A stretch of DNA of 22,132 nt from an uncultured Selenomonadales bacterium. GTDB taxonomy: Bacteria; Bacillota; Negativicutes; Selenomonadales; Selenomonadaceae. This document shows positions 1-6,254 of the stretch, one piece after another. The position numbers and the translations under genes are program-made. The notes under the pieces are model-generated. The model worked only from the letters and a program-made list of their open reading frames with translations. It was not told the origin of the DNA and did not search any database. The first letter of the stretch is position 1, and each line of letters opens with the position of its first letter. The stretch lies in NCBI GenBank assembly GCA_937915725.1, contig CALGGV010000348.1, positions 1 through 22,132 of the forward strand, read 5' to 3'.

Positions 1-2
1 CG

Positions 3-68
3 AAATGCGATATTGCGATAAAATCTTTTCGTGAAATTTGCCGCCGCGCCAAAATTTGGATTGATTAA
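3..68 (+). CDS. rnpA: 3' end of ribonuclease P protein component (partial)
   Basis: The frame open at the left edge ends at TAA 66-68 and encodes a basic C-terminus (KSFREICRRAKIWID). The spacing of basic and hydrophobic residues resembles the last helix of RnpA, the protein subunit of the tRNA-processing ribozyme RNase P. Its position directly before yidD, two bases before an ATG, is where rnpA lies in most Bacillota. Only 21 residues are visible and the conserved RNR motif is outside the window, so the identification rests on synteny and C-terminal character. Confidence 0.5.
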   Translation, partial: KCDIAIKSFREICRRAKIWID

Positions 69-70
69 TT

Positions 71-160
71 ATGACAAAATTTTTTATAGCCGCAGTCAAA
101 TTTCTACAGAAAAAATCTTGTCGAGGCGAAATGCGATATTGCGATAAAATCTTTTCGTGA
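71..160 (+). pseudogene. Truncated duplicate of the yidD 5' end
   Basis: ATG 71 begins MTKFFIAAVKFLQK, nearly the same as the start of the intact YidD (MTKIFIAAVKFYQK). After about codon 12 the similarity ends and the frame runs into the second rnpA-like copy, stopping at TGA 158-160 after 29 codons. It lacks the cysteines of the YidD family. It is a by-product of the junction duplication and is not expected to make a working protein, although translation from the rnpA stop region would be possible. Confidence 0.75.
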
Positions 161-194
161 AATTTGCCGCCGCGCCAAAATCTGGATTGATTAA
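129..194 (+). pseudogene. Duplicate rnpA 3' end in the second repeat copy
   Basis: This repeats the 21-codon RnpA-like tail with a single synonymous change (ATT to ATC) and ends at TAA 192-194, two bases before the yidD ATG. The same frame stays open upstream to about position 90 and reads RKNLVEA just before the repeat, which also looks like RnpA sequence. A TAG at 87-89 closes the frame further up. It is therefore an orphan gene tail, not a full rnpA. Confidence 0.6.
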
Positions 195-196
195 TT

Positions 197-406
197 ATGA
201 CGAAAATTTTTATAGCCGCAGTCAAATTCTATCAAAAATGGTTATCGCCGCTTAAACCTCCAACTTGCAGATTTTTTCCAACTTGTTCAGCATACGCAGT
301 CGAGGCTCTGCAAAAATACGGCTGGAAACGCGGCACTTTTTTAACAATAAAAAGAATTTTGCGCTGTCACCCTTTCTGTAAGGGGGGCTACGATTCTGTT
401 CCGTAA
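197..406 (+). CDS. yidD: Membrane protein insertion efficiency factor YidD
   Basis: A 69-residue YidD/haemolytic-factor family protein (DUF37). The family is thought to sit at the inner face of the membrane and help YidC-dependent insertion of membrane proteins. Visible hallmarks are an N-terminal amphipathic helix (IAAVKFYQKWLSPL), the cysteine-bearing core (PPTCRFFPTCSAYAVEAL) and the distal RCHPFCKGGYD motif, all in the usual order and at the usual length. The start codon lies two bases after the rnpA-like stop and has no strong Shine-Dalgarno sequence, which suggests coupling to the upstream frame. yidC follows after a heptamer-repeat spacer. The duplicated junction upstream leaves this copy complete. 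Confidence 0.93.
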   Translation: MTKIFIAAVKFYQKWLSPLKPPTCRFFPTCSAYAVEALQKYGWKRGTFLTIKRILRCHPFCKGGYDSVP

Positions 407-455
407 TAGGGATTAGGGAATAAAGACTAGGGATTAAGGATTAGGGATTAAAGGA
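407..455 (+). repeat. Seven phased heptamers filling the yidD-yidC spacer
   Basis: Immediately after the yidD stop codon come seven consecutive 7-base units with consensus TAGGGAT (TAGGGAT three times, plus TAGGGAA, TAAGGAT, TAAAGAC and TAAAGGA). The last unit supplies the AAAGGA-type ribosome binding site of yidC (TTG at 465). Such short tandemly repeated heptamers are known from cyanobacteria. Here they fill nearly the whole 58-base spacer. Confidence 0.85.
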
Positions 456-464
456 AGTGAAAAT

Positions 465-1145
465 TTGGAAGAACCTTTTTTCTTGATGAGTGTTTTTTCA
501 CCAATAACAGATTTATTCACAATGGTTTTAACCGCGCTGTATTCAATGCTTGAAAAATTCGGCGTTGGAAGTTACGGCTTGGCAATTATAGTTTTGACAG
601 TCATTATAAAAATAATTTTGTACCCGCTGACAGCAAAACAAATTAAATCAATGAAGGCAATGCAAGAAATTGCGCCGAAAATGAAAAAGTTGCAGGAAAA
701 ATATAAGGATAACCCGCAACTTTTGCAACAAAAAATGATTCAACTTTATCAAGATGCCGGAGTTAATCCAATGGCGGGTTGTTTGCCAATGCTTATTCAA
801 ATGCCAATTCTTATGGCAATGTATTATACTTTTTTTAAGTTCGATTACGGCGGAGGTGCGCCTTCGTTTTTATGGGTGCCGAATTTATCCGAAACGGACC
901 CAACTTATATTTTGCCGCTAATCGCTGCAGGTACAACTTTTTTAATGCAAAAAATTTCTACAGTCGAAGTAACTCAACAAACTAAAATTATGATGATCTT
1001 CTTCCCGCTGTTCATGGGATTTATCAGCTTAAATCTCCCGGCAGGACTTGTACTTTATTGGGTAACTCAAAACGTAGTTCAAATACTCCAACAACTTTTA
1101 ATTTATCGAAATATAAACGCAAATTCTGAAAAGGGGACAGTTTAA
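465..1145 (+). CDS. yidC: Membrane protein insertase YidC (short Gram-positive form)
   Basis: YidC/Oxa1/Alb3-family insertase, 226 residues, acting in the cytoplasmic membrane with SecYEG or alone. It has the five-helix core only and lacks the large periplasmic P1 domain of proteobacterial YidC. A first hydrophobic helix (about 10-30) is followed by SYGLAIIVLTVIIKIILYPL, a charged cytoplasmic hairpin rich in Lys and Gln (about 57-97), the NPMAGCLPMLIQMPIL segment and two C-terminal helices ending near residue 215. The usual groove arginine is lysine here (K49). I see no lipoprotein cysteine. The TTG start has AAGGAAG eight bases upstream; an ATG at 486 lacks a comparable site. jag begins two bases after the stop. 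Confidence 0.93.
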   Translation: MEEPFFLMSVFSPITDLFTMVLTALYSMLEKFGVGSYGLAIIVLTVIIKIILYPLTAKQIKSMKAMQEIAPKMKKLQEKYKDNPQLLQQKMIQLYQDAGVNPMAGCLPMLIQMPILMAMYYTFFKFDYGGGAPSFLWVPNLSETDPTYILPLIAAGTTFLMQKISTVEVTQQTKIMMIFFPLFMGFISLNLPAGLVLYWVTQNVVQILQQLLIYRNINANSEKGTV

Positions 1146-1146
1146 C

Positions 1147-1980
1147 ATGGCGAAGATTATTGAGAAAACCGGTAAAACCGTGGAGGACGCTCTAAGCGCG
1201 GCACTAGATGAACTAGGCGTAGCTGCCGAAAATGTTGAGTATGAAATTTTAGAAAAACCCTCAAAAGGATTTTTGGGATTTGGTGCAAAGCCTGCCAAAA
1301 TTCAAGTCAAACTAAAAGAAATTCCTGCTGAAGTTAAAAGCGAAGTTAAAACCGAAATTCAAACTCAAGAACCGGAACCTATTTCAAATTTTGAACCGCA
1401 AAACGAAGAAAATATTGCTGAAAAAATTGAACCTGTACTTGAAGAAACTAAAACTGAACCGGTTGAAAATATTCCCGCTGAAAATGTTTCAACTGAAGAA
1501 ATTAAAATTCCGTTTGATAAAAATGCAGTTATCGACGCCGCTAAAAATTTCTTGTCTGAAGTTTTTGACGCTATGCAAATTGAAGTTACAGTTACTGCCA
1601 TTGAAAATGATTCTGAAGTTGTTTTAGATTTAGCCGGAAAAAATTTAGGCGCGCTAATCGGCAAGCACGGGCAAACTTTGGACGCCCTACAATACCTTAC
1701 AAATTTGGCGGCTAATGTTCGTGATTCTGAAGAAAAAGTTTATTTCGTCCTAGACGTTGAAAATTATCGCAGTCGGCGCGCAGTCGCTTTAAACAAACTA
1801 GCAAAAAGCGTCGCCGAGCGCGTCATTCGCACAAAACAAGATGTTAAATTGGAACCAATGAGCCGCAGTGAACGCAAAGTTATTCATACTGCCCTGCAAG
1901 ATAATCCTAAAGTTGAAACTCACAGTGCGGGCGAAGACCCCTACCGCTATATTATTGTTTCGCCGAAAAAAAAGCGTTGA
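1147..1980 (+). CDS. jag: RNA-binding protein Jag/KhpB (Jag-N, KH and R3H domains)
   Basis: KhpB/Jag protein of 277 residues, which in Bacillota works with KhpA as an RNA chaperone affecting cell elongation and sporulation-related genes. Residues 1-60 are the Jag-N domain with the KPSKGFLGFG motif. Residues 60-125 form an acidic Glu/Pro/Val/Lys-rich low-complexity linker. A KH domain follows (GALIGKHGQTLDALQYL, about 168-184), then an R3H domain (NYRSRR to HTALQDNP, about 206-260) and a basic tail. The ATG lies two bases after the yidC stop with AAGGGG upstream, so it belongs to the yidD-yidC operon. In many relatives mnmE and mnmG follow; here a terminator and a hairpin cluster end the operon. 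Confidence 0.95.
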   Translation: MAKIIEKTGKTVEDALSAALDELGVAAENVEYEILEKPSKGFLGFGAKPAKIQVKLKEIPAEVKSEVKTEIQTQEPEPISNFEPQNEENIAEKIEPVLEETKTEPVENIPAENVSTEEIKIPFDKNAVIDAAKNFLSEVFDAMQIEVTVTAIENDSEVVLDLAGKNLGALIGKHGQTLDALQYLTNLAANVRDSEEKVYFVLDVENYRSRRAVALNKLAKSVAERVIRTKQDVKLEPMSRSERKVIHTALQDNPKVETHSAGEDPYRYIIVSPKKKR

Positions 1981-2002
1981 TAAAATTTTACATAAAAAAA
2001 TT

Positions 2003-2034
2003 AAGCCGTTGCAATTTCGCAGCGGCTTTTAGTT
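2003..2034 (+). terminator. Rho-independent terminator after jag
   Basis: Arms AAGCCGTTGC (2003-2012) and GCAGCGGCTT (2019-2028) pair over ten positions with one U-G wobble around a six-base loop. They are followed by TTTAGTTT. It lies 22 bases after the jag stop and should end the rnpA-yidD-yidC-jag transcript. Confidence 0.8.
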
Positions 2035-2051
2035 TGCAAAAGCGAGGACAC

Positions 2052-2160
2052 GGCGTCCATGGATGGACGCCGCCCGCGTAAATCACGTGATGTGATTTCA
2101 GCGGGTCGAAAGTTTCTTTCTTTTGCTAGGCTTTTATTTCTTTTCAAAGAAAGAAAAGCC
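2052..2160. repeat. Cluster of three hairpins between convergent genes
   Basis: Three inverted repeats in a row. GGCGTCCA/TGGACGCC (2052-2059/2064-2071) has a four-base loop. CCCGC plus AAATCAC pairs with GTGATTT plus GCGGG (2073-2105). GGCTTTTATTTCTTT pairs with AAAGAAAGAAAAGCC (2129-2143/2146-2160) with one mismatch. The last arm could alternatively pair with a TTTCTTTCTTT run at 2113-2123. None is followed by a clean T-run on either strand, so this looks like a REP- or MITE-like palindromic element between jag and the permease, not a simple terminator. Confidence 0.6.
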
Positions 2161-2181
2161 GACTTGTAAAAACCAAAAATT

Positions 2182-3513
2182 TCAGTGTTTGTACTTATAA
2201 AAAATCCAAATTGCGCCGAGCCATACCGGAATTAAAATAACTGCAAGCCGCATTTCTTCCATTGTCAACATTAAAAGTAAAACGCCAGCCAAAAACGCCA
2301 AACAAAAATAATTTGCAAGCGGGTAAAAAAACGCCTTGAATTTCGGTACAACTCCGACCAAATTGCAGTGCTTGCGAAATTTTAAGTGCGTCAAAATTAT
2401 CAACGCCCAGCTTATCATTACCGCGCCGGTTACGATTGACATTAAATACATAAAAACTTCACCGGGCAAAATGTAATTCAAAACGACCGCAAGCAAAGTT
2501 ATTCCCGACGAAATTAAAATTCCATTCACCGGAACTTTTCGGCTTGAAAGTTTTCTTAAAAATTTTGGAGCCTCAGAATTTTCCGCCAAACTGAAAAGCA
2601 TTCTGGAATTTGAATAAATCGCCGAATTGTAAACTGAAACTGCCGCCGTTAAAACTACAAAATTTAAAATGTTCGCCGCAGTTTGTACGCCTACATTTTC
2701 AAAAATTTGTACGAATGGGCTTGCCTGCGTTCCAACTTCGTCCCAACTCCACAGCGTCATTAAAACTACCATTGTTCCTACATAAAAAATTAAAATTCTG
2801 TAAATGACTTGATTAATTGCGCGTGGAATTGTTTTACTTGGATTTTCAGTTTCGCCCGCCGCAATTCCAATTAATTCAATCCCGCCAAAACTAAAAAATA
2901 CAGGCACCATTGCCATCATCATTCCGGTAAAGCCGTGCGGGAAAAATCCACCGTGACTCCAAAGGTTGCTAAAATTTTCAGGGAAGGGGCGCGCGTCCGT
3001 AAAAATTAAATACGAGCCCAAAATTATCATAAAAATAATCGCCGAAATTTTTATTAATGACATCCAAAATTCAATTTCGCCGTAAGCCGAAACAGTGATT
3101 AAATTTACCGCCGTGATAATTATCAAGCAGATAAACGCGCCGAGCCATTGCGGCAAGTCCGGAAACCAATACTGCAAATAAATTCCAACTGCCGTAAGCT
3201 CCGCCATACTTACCAAAATGTACAAAAACCAATAATTCCAGCCCGCCAAAAATCCCGGAAATTGCCCCCAATATTTTGTGGCATAGTAGCTGAAAGACCC
3301 CGACACCGGCTCTTCAACCGACATTTCGCCCAGCATTCGCACAATCAAAAAAATTACTATCCCGCCTATTAAATAACTTAGCGAAACGGCAGGACCGGCA
3401 AGCGCAATAGTTGAAGTTGAACCATAAAAAAGCCCGGTACCGACTGCCGTACCGAGTGCGATCATTTGTAAGTGTCGATTTTTTAAACCGCGATTTAATT
3501 TTTCTTCATTCAA
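2182..3513 (-). CDS. Amino acid permease, APC superfamily (AAT family)
   Basis: A 443-residue polytopic membrane protein with about twelve hydrophobic segments. It shows the AAT-family signature at the N-terminus (RGLKNRHLQMIALGTAVGTG) and the SAYGEIEFWMSLIKI block typical of proton-coupled permeases for aromatic, basic or branched amino acids and GABA. The substrate cannot be told from sequence alone. The start is TTG six bases after the stop of the upstream oxidoreductase, whose last codons provide GAGG; no nearby ATG would keep the conserved N-terminus. It is the second gene of a two-gene operon. The proposed substrate class is family knowledge; the pairing with an oxidoreductase is not a pathway I recognise. 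Confidence 0.9.
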   Translation of the reverse strand: MNEEKLNRGLKNRHLQMIALGTAVGTGLFYGSTSTIALAGPAVSLSYLIGGIVIFLIVRMLGEMSVEEPVSGSFSYYATKYWGQFPGFLAGWNYWFLYILVSMAELTAVGIYLQYWFPDLPQWLGAFICLIIITAVNLITVSAYGEIEFWMSLIKISAIIFMIILGSYLIFTDARPFPENFSNLWSHGGFFPHGFTGMMMAMVPVFFSFGGIELIGIAAGETENPSKTIPRAINQVIYRILIFYVGTMVVLMTLWSWDEVGTQASPFVQIFENVGVQTAANILNFVVLTAAVSVYNSAIYSNSRMLFSLAENSEAPKFLRKLSSRKVPVNGILISSGITLLAVVLNYILPGEVFMYLMSIVTGAVMISWALIILTHLKFRKHCNLVGVVPKFKAFFYPLANYFCLAFLAGVLLLMLTMEEMRLAVILIPVWLGAIWIFYKYKH

Positions 3514-3519
3514 AATTTT

Positions 3520-4506
3520 TTACCATTCCTCATTTGGATATTTTAAATTCCAACTTTTTCTAAGCGAAGTCATAATATCCATAACATCTTTTGAAAAATC
3601 CAATTTCATTTCCGAAGTATCGCCCGTGCGGACGGCATTTTCCATATCAAGCATTTCATAATAAAGGGCGTTGGGGCGTTCACCTGCGGAAATTTCACGC
3701 GCCGCGCCTGTTTGTGCGTCAACAATCGTTGCCCTATCTGCGCGCGGGTACTCAACAATTTCAATGTAGCCTTTTTCGCAGCTGATAACTGCGCGTTTAG
3801 GTTGTTTGGAGTGCATGGAAAGTGCAACGGTTGCCATTTGTTCCTGTGAATTTTTCAGCAGAATTGTTGCCTGTTCATCGGAGCCGGTCGGCGAAGGTTT
3901 CCATTGGCTCAAAATTTCTGTAGGTTTTTCGCTCATAAAACTGCGCACGATTGACAGCGCGTAAACTCCAATATCAAGCATTGCGCCGCCTGCAAGATTC
4001 ATATTGAAAAAGCGATTCTTCATATTGTATTCTTTGAAACTGCCGAAATTTAAAGTGATAATCTGGACTTTGCCGAGTTCGCCACTTTGCACAATTCGCC
4101 AAAGTTCCTTGTAAAGTGGCATGTGCCAAATTGTCATAGCCTCTGCAAGGATTAAATTTTTTTCTTTGGCAAGTTTAATCATTTCGTCAAGTTCACGGCT
4201 GTTTAAAGTGATAGATTTTTCAACGAAAATATGTTTGCCGTTTTCGAGAGCCTGTTTCATAAAATTAAAGTGCGTGTTGTGCGGGCTGGTAATGTAAATT
4301 ATATCAACGTTGTTATCGTAAAACATATCTTCGATTTTGTCATAAACTTTTTGGACGCCGTATTTTTCGGCAAAGGCAACTGCTTTATCGTGTGTACGGT
4401 TGCCGACGGCGTAAAGTTTTTTTCCCATTTTTTTTAAAGCTTGCGCCATTTCATTTGCAATAACTCCAACGCCCAAAACTGCCCAATTTAAGTTTTTTTC
4501 TGGCAT
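3520..4506 (-). CDS. Gfo/Idh/MocA-family NAD(P)-dependent oxidoreductase
   Basis: A 328-residue oxidoreductase. The N-terminal Rossmann fold opens with WAVLGVGVIANEMAQAL, a dinucleotide-binding loop of G-x-G-x-I-A type. The family motif EKSITLNSRELDEM (the EKP-like lysine, here EKS) is near residue 95. The C-terminal half has the GGAMLDIGVYALS motif expected of the trans-dihydrodiol dehydrogenase/glucose-fructose oxidoreductase branch. The substrate is probably a sugar, inositol or related polyol, but cannot be fixed. The ATG has a strong AAGGAGG site and a TATAAT box upstream. It leads an operon with the amino acid permease. EKS in place of EKP occurs in some members of this branch. Confidence 0.9.
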   Translation of the reverse strand: MPEKNLNWAVLGVGVIANEMAQALKKMGKKLYAVGNRTHDKAVAFAEKYGVQKVYDKIEDMFYDNNVDIIYITSPHNTHFNFMKQALENGKHIFVEKSITLNSRELDEMIKLAKEKNLILAEAMTIWHMPLYKELWRIVQSGELGKVQIITLNFGSFKEYNMKNRFFNMNLAGGAMLDIGVYALSIVRSFMSEKPTEILSQWKPSPTGSDEQATILLKNSQEQMATVALSMHSKQPKRAVISCEKGYIEIVEYPRADRATIVDAQTGAAREISAGERPNALYYEMLDMENAVRTGDTSEMKLDFSKDVMDIMTSLRKSWNLKYPNEEW

Positions 4507-4526
4507 AAAATTTACCTCCTTAAAAA

Positions 4527-4554
4527 ATTATAGTATGATATTTTTTATACAAAA
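4527..4554 (-). promoter_or_regulatory. Likely promoter of the oxidoreductase-permease operon
   Basis: On the minus strand a perfect TATAAT (4527-4532) lies about 20 bases before the oxidoreductase ATG and just upstream of AAGGAGG. The -35 is poor: TTTTGT at 4549-4554, with a 16-base spacer. The AT-rich setting makes chance matches likely, so this rests mostly on the -10 box and its position. Confidence 0.4.
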
Positions 4555-4592
4555 TTTCTATACAAAAAATTTTTTCCCTGCCTTTAGTTTAT

Positions 4593-4605
4593 TTGAGATT
4601 CTCAA
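4593..4605. promoter_or_regulatory. Perfect 13-base palindrome, possible operator
   Basis: TTGAGATTCTCAA is a perfect palindrome around one central base. It lies about 60 bases upstream of the TATAAT box of the oxidoreductase gene in a gene-free stretch. It could be a repressor or activator site. The regulator is unknown and it does not match a site I can name with confidence. Confidence 0.3.
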
Positions 4606-4634
4606 TCGTAGGATAGATTAAATTTTTTTATAAA

Positions 4635-4674
4635 AAAAACTGTCGGCAAAATTCGGCGGCTTTTTTAGTTTTTT
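4635..4674 (+). terminator. Weak terminator-like hairpin
   Basis: CTGTCG (4640-4645) can pair with CGGCGG (4654-4659) using two U-G wobbles, followed by a T-rich run on the plus strand. On the minus strand the wobbles become C-A mismatches, so it could work only for plus-strand RNA. No plus-strand gene precedes it in this spacer. It would imply a short untranslated transcript or be fortuitous. Confidence 0.25.
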
Positions 4675-4766
4675 GAGTGTACAATGTAAAAGGAGCTATT
4701 GAAAAAAATTTTAAATAATTTTAAATAATGTAATAATTAATGCTTATTGAATTTGATCACAGAAAT

Positions 4767-4802
4767 GGCAGATACGGCAGATATGACAGGTACGACAGAT
4801 AA
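4767..4802 (+). repeat. Four 9-base tandem repeats in the gene-free spacer 4507-4881
   Basis: Four consecutive 9-base units, consensus GRCAGATAY. They read as open codons in two plus frames. ATG 4740 gives a 20-residue peptide ending GRYGRYDRYDR with its stop at 4800-4802. ATG 4765 gives an 18-residue peptide starting MADTADMTGTTD. Neither has a Shine-Dalgarno sequence. An AAAGGAG stands at 4690-4696 before a TTG that opens only nine codons. I call no gene here. The rest of 4507-4881 holds the promoter, palindrome and hairpins listed separately. Confidence 0.7.
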
Positions 4803-4820
4803 ATTTATTGTGATTCTATA

Positions 4821-4859
4821 AAAAAATCCCTTCGATAATTTTCGTTGGGATTTTTTTTT
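4821..4859. terminator. Bidirectional terminator after ispG
   Basis: An A-run and ATCCC pair with GGGAT and a T-run (4821-4830 with 4847-4859), with a short inner CGA/TCG stem. It has a T-run on both strands. On the minus strand it sits 22 bases beyond the ispG stop and should end the ispG transcript. It would also stop any plus-strand RNA from the spacer. Confidence 0.75.
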
Positions 4860-4881
4860 GTAGGAAAATAACTATTTAACA

Positions 4882-5943
4882 TCAGCTATTTAAAATATTA
4901 TCAATTTCTTTGAAAAGTTCGGTAACAAGTTCATATTCAGGAACGCGGCGCACAATTTCGCCTTTGCGGAAAATTATACCTTCGCCGTTTGAGCCGGCAA
5001 TTCCAACATCAGCAGTACGCGCCTCGCCGGGACCGTTCACAATGCAACCCATTACCGCAACCGTAATATTTTTTTTCACGGGCGATAATTTTTTTTCAAC
5101 TTCAGCTGCAATTTGTTCAAGATTAATTGTTGTACGCCCGCAAGTTGGACAAGCTATCAAATTTGCGCCGCCTTCGCGCAGTCCCAATGATTTTAAAATT
5201 TCACAGGCAACTTTCACTTCATAAACGGGATCCCCCGTCAAAGAAACTCTGATTGTATCGCCAATTCCTTCAGCCAAAAGTGCGCCAATTCCTACCGCAG
5301 ATTTTATAACGCCCGTGTTTGCAGTACCTGCCTCCGTTATTCCCAAATGCAACGGATAATTAACTTTTTCGCTGATTAAACGATACGCCGCCAAAGTCAA
5401 CGGTACATCGTGCGCCTTCAGTGAAATTTTTATATCGAAGAAATTTTCATCTTCCAAAATTTTCACGTGTTCAAGCGCAGATTCAACCAACGCCTCGGCA
5501 GTTGCGCCGCCATATTTCTGCAAAATTTTTCTACTCAAAGATCCGGCATTTACTCCAATTCTTATTGGAATATTTTTTTCTTTCGCCGCCGCCACAACTT
5601 CCCTAACATGAGCCGCGCCGCCGATATTTCCGGGATTTAATCTTAAAGCCGCCACGCCCTGTGAAATTGATTCAAGTGCAAGTTTATAATCAAAGTGAAT
5701 ATCTGCGATTATTGGAACGTTTACAGCTGAAATAATTTCGTGAAGATTTTGGGCGGCGTCCATATCCGGCACGGCAACCCTTACAATATCGCAACCCGCC
5801 TCTTGCAATTTAAAAATCTGCGCGACGGTAGACTTAGTGTCCGCGGTTTTAGTATTAGTCATAGATTGAACGCTGATAGGCGCGTTTCCGCCAATTTTAA
5901 TTTTGCCGACTTGAATTTGACGTGTTAATTTTCTTTCAAACAT
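4882..5943 (-). CDS. ispG: 4-hydroxy-3-methylbut-2-enyl diphosphate synthase (IspG/GcpE)
   Basis: A 353-residue bacterial-length IspG, the penultimate MEP-pathway enzyme. It reduces the cyclic diphosphate MEcPP to HMBPP for isoprenoid synthesis in the cytoplasm. The N-terminal TIM barrel begins GGNAPISVQSMTNTKTAD and includes ADIHFDYKLAL and RLNPGNIG. The C-terminal iron-sulfur domain shows CPTC (C265, C268), C300 in VMGCIVNGPGEA and glutamate 307, the expected [4Fe-4S] ligands. ATG 5943 has GGAG six bases upstream; a TTG at 5955 in frame is less likely. It follows rseP across a 311-base gap with duplicated sequence. The usual dxr is not beside it in this window. Confidence 0.96.
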   Translation of the reverse strand: MFERKLTRQIQVGKIKIGGNAPISVQSMTNTKTADTKSTVAQIFKLQEAGCDIVRVAVPDMDAAQNLHEIISAVNVPIIADIHFDYKLALESISQGVAALRLNPGNIGGAAHVREVVAAAKEKNIPIRIGVNAGSLSRKILQKYGGATAEALVESALEHVKILEDENFFDIKISLKAHDVPLTLAAYRLISEKVNYPLHLGITEAGTANTGVIKSAVGIGALLAEGIGDTIRVSLTGDPVYEVKVACEILKSLGLREGGANLIACPTCGRTTINLEQIAAEVEKKLSPVKKNITVAVMGCIVNGPGEARTADVGIAGSNGEGIIFRKGEIVRRVPEYELVTELFKEIDNILNS

Positions 5944-5977
5944 AATTTTCTCCAATATTTAAATTTAAAATCCCGAT

Positions 5978-6253
5978 AAACTCAAAAAATCAATTTTAAG
6001 GCGTCTAATTTTTTCTTTTAATATAAATCCTCGTGAAATTTTTTGAAAGTACCGCCACGTTGAAATTTCAGCCCGTTTTGGGCTTTTTTAAAATAACTTA
6101 CAAATTTCCAACTGCCTTTACCGGAAAAATTTTATTTTGGCAAATTCAAAAAATCAAATTTAAGGCGTATAATTTTTTTTGTTAATATAAATCCTCATAA
6201 AACTTTTTAAAAGTGCCGCCACGTTGAAATTTCAGCCCGTTTTGGGCATTTAT
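5978..6253. repeat. Two 112-bp direct repeats filling the ispG-rseP gap
   Basis: Bases 5978-6089 and 6142-6253 align without gaps at a 164-bp period, with about ten mismatches over the best 100 positions. Each copy contains an inverted GCCC/GGGC pair around GTTTT next to GAAATTTC. In copy one the stem (AGCCC/GGGCT) is followed by a T-run on the plus strand. On the minus strand (the rseP to ispG direction) both copies encode the same short reading frame ending TAA: LKFQRGGTFKKFHEDLY at 6018-6071 and the same with Y for H at 6182-6235. There is no standard start codon. Apart from this repeat I see no gene in 5944-6254. Confidence 0.8.
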
Positions 6254-6254
6254 T

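Larger units (their letters stand above)
1..236. repeat. Tandem duplication (period 126 bp) of the rnpA-yidD junction
   Basis: Bases 1 to about 106 recur at 127 to about 232, 126 bp apart. Over the first 101 positions I count three substitutions and no gap. Each copy holds the last 21 codons of an RnpA-like frame, its TAA, and then an ATG opening yidD. Copy 1 keeps only the first 12 or so yidD codons. Copy 2 leads into the complete yidD. The true rnpA 3' end is probably copy 1 and the true yidD 5' end is copy 2, so both genes can stay intact while the junction between them is doubled. The window begins inside copy 1, so its left limit is unknown. Confidence 0.85.

Noticed and set aside
1391..1664. 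Alternative frames inside the jag linker on both strands
   Set aside because: They come from the low-complexity Glu/Lys-rich linker and have no binding site or family resemblance.
4593..4605. Palindrome considered as a Fur-type box
   Set aside because: It is shorter than a Fur box and has a one-base centre. No iron-related gene is adjacent.
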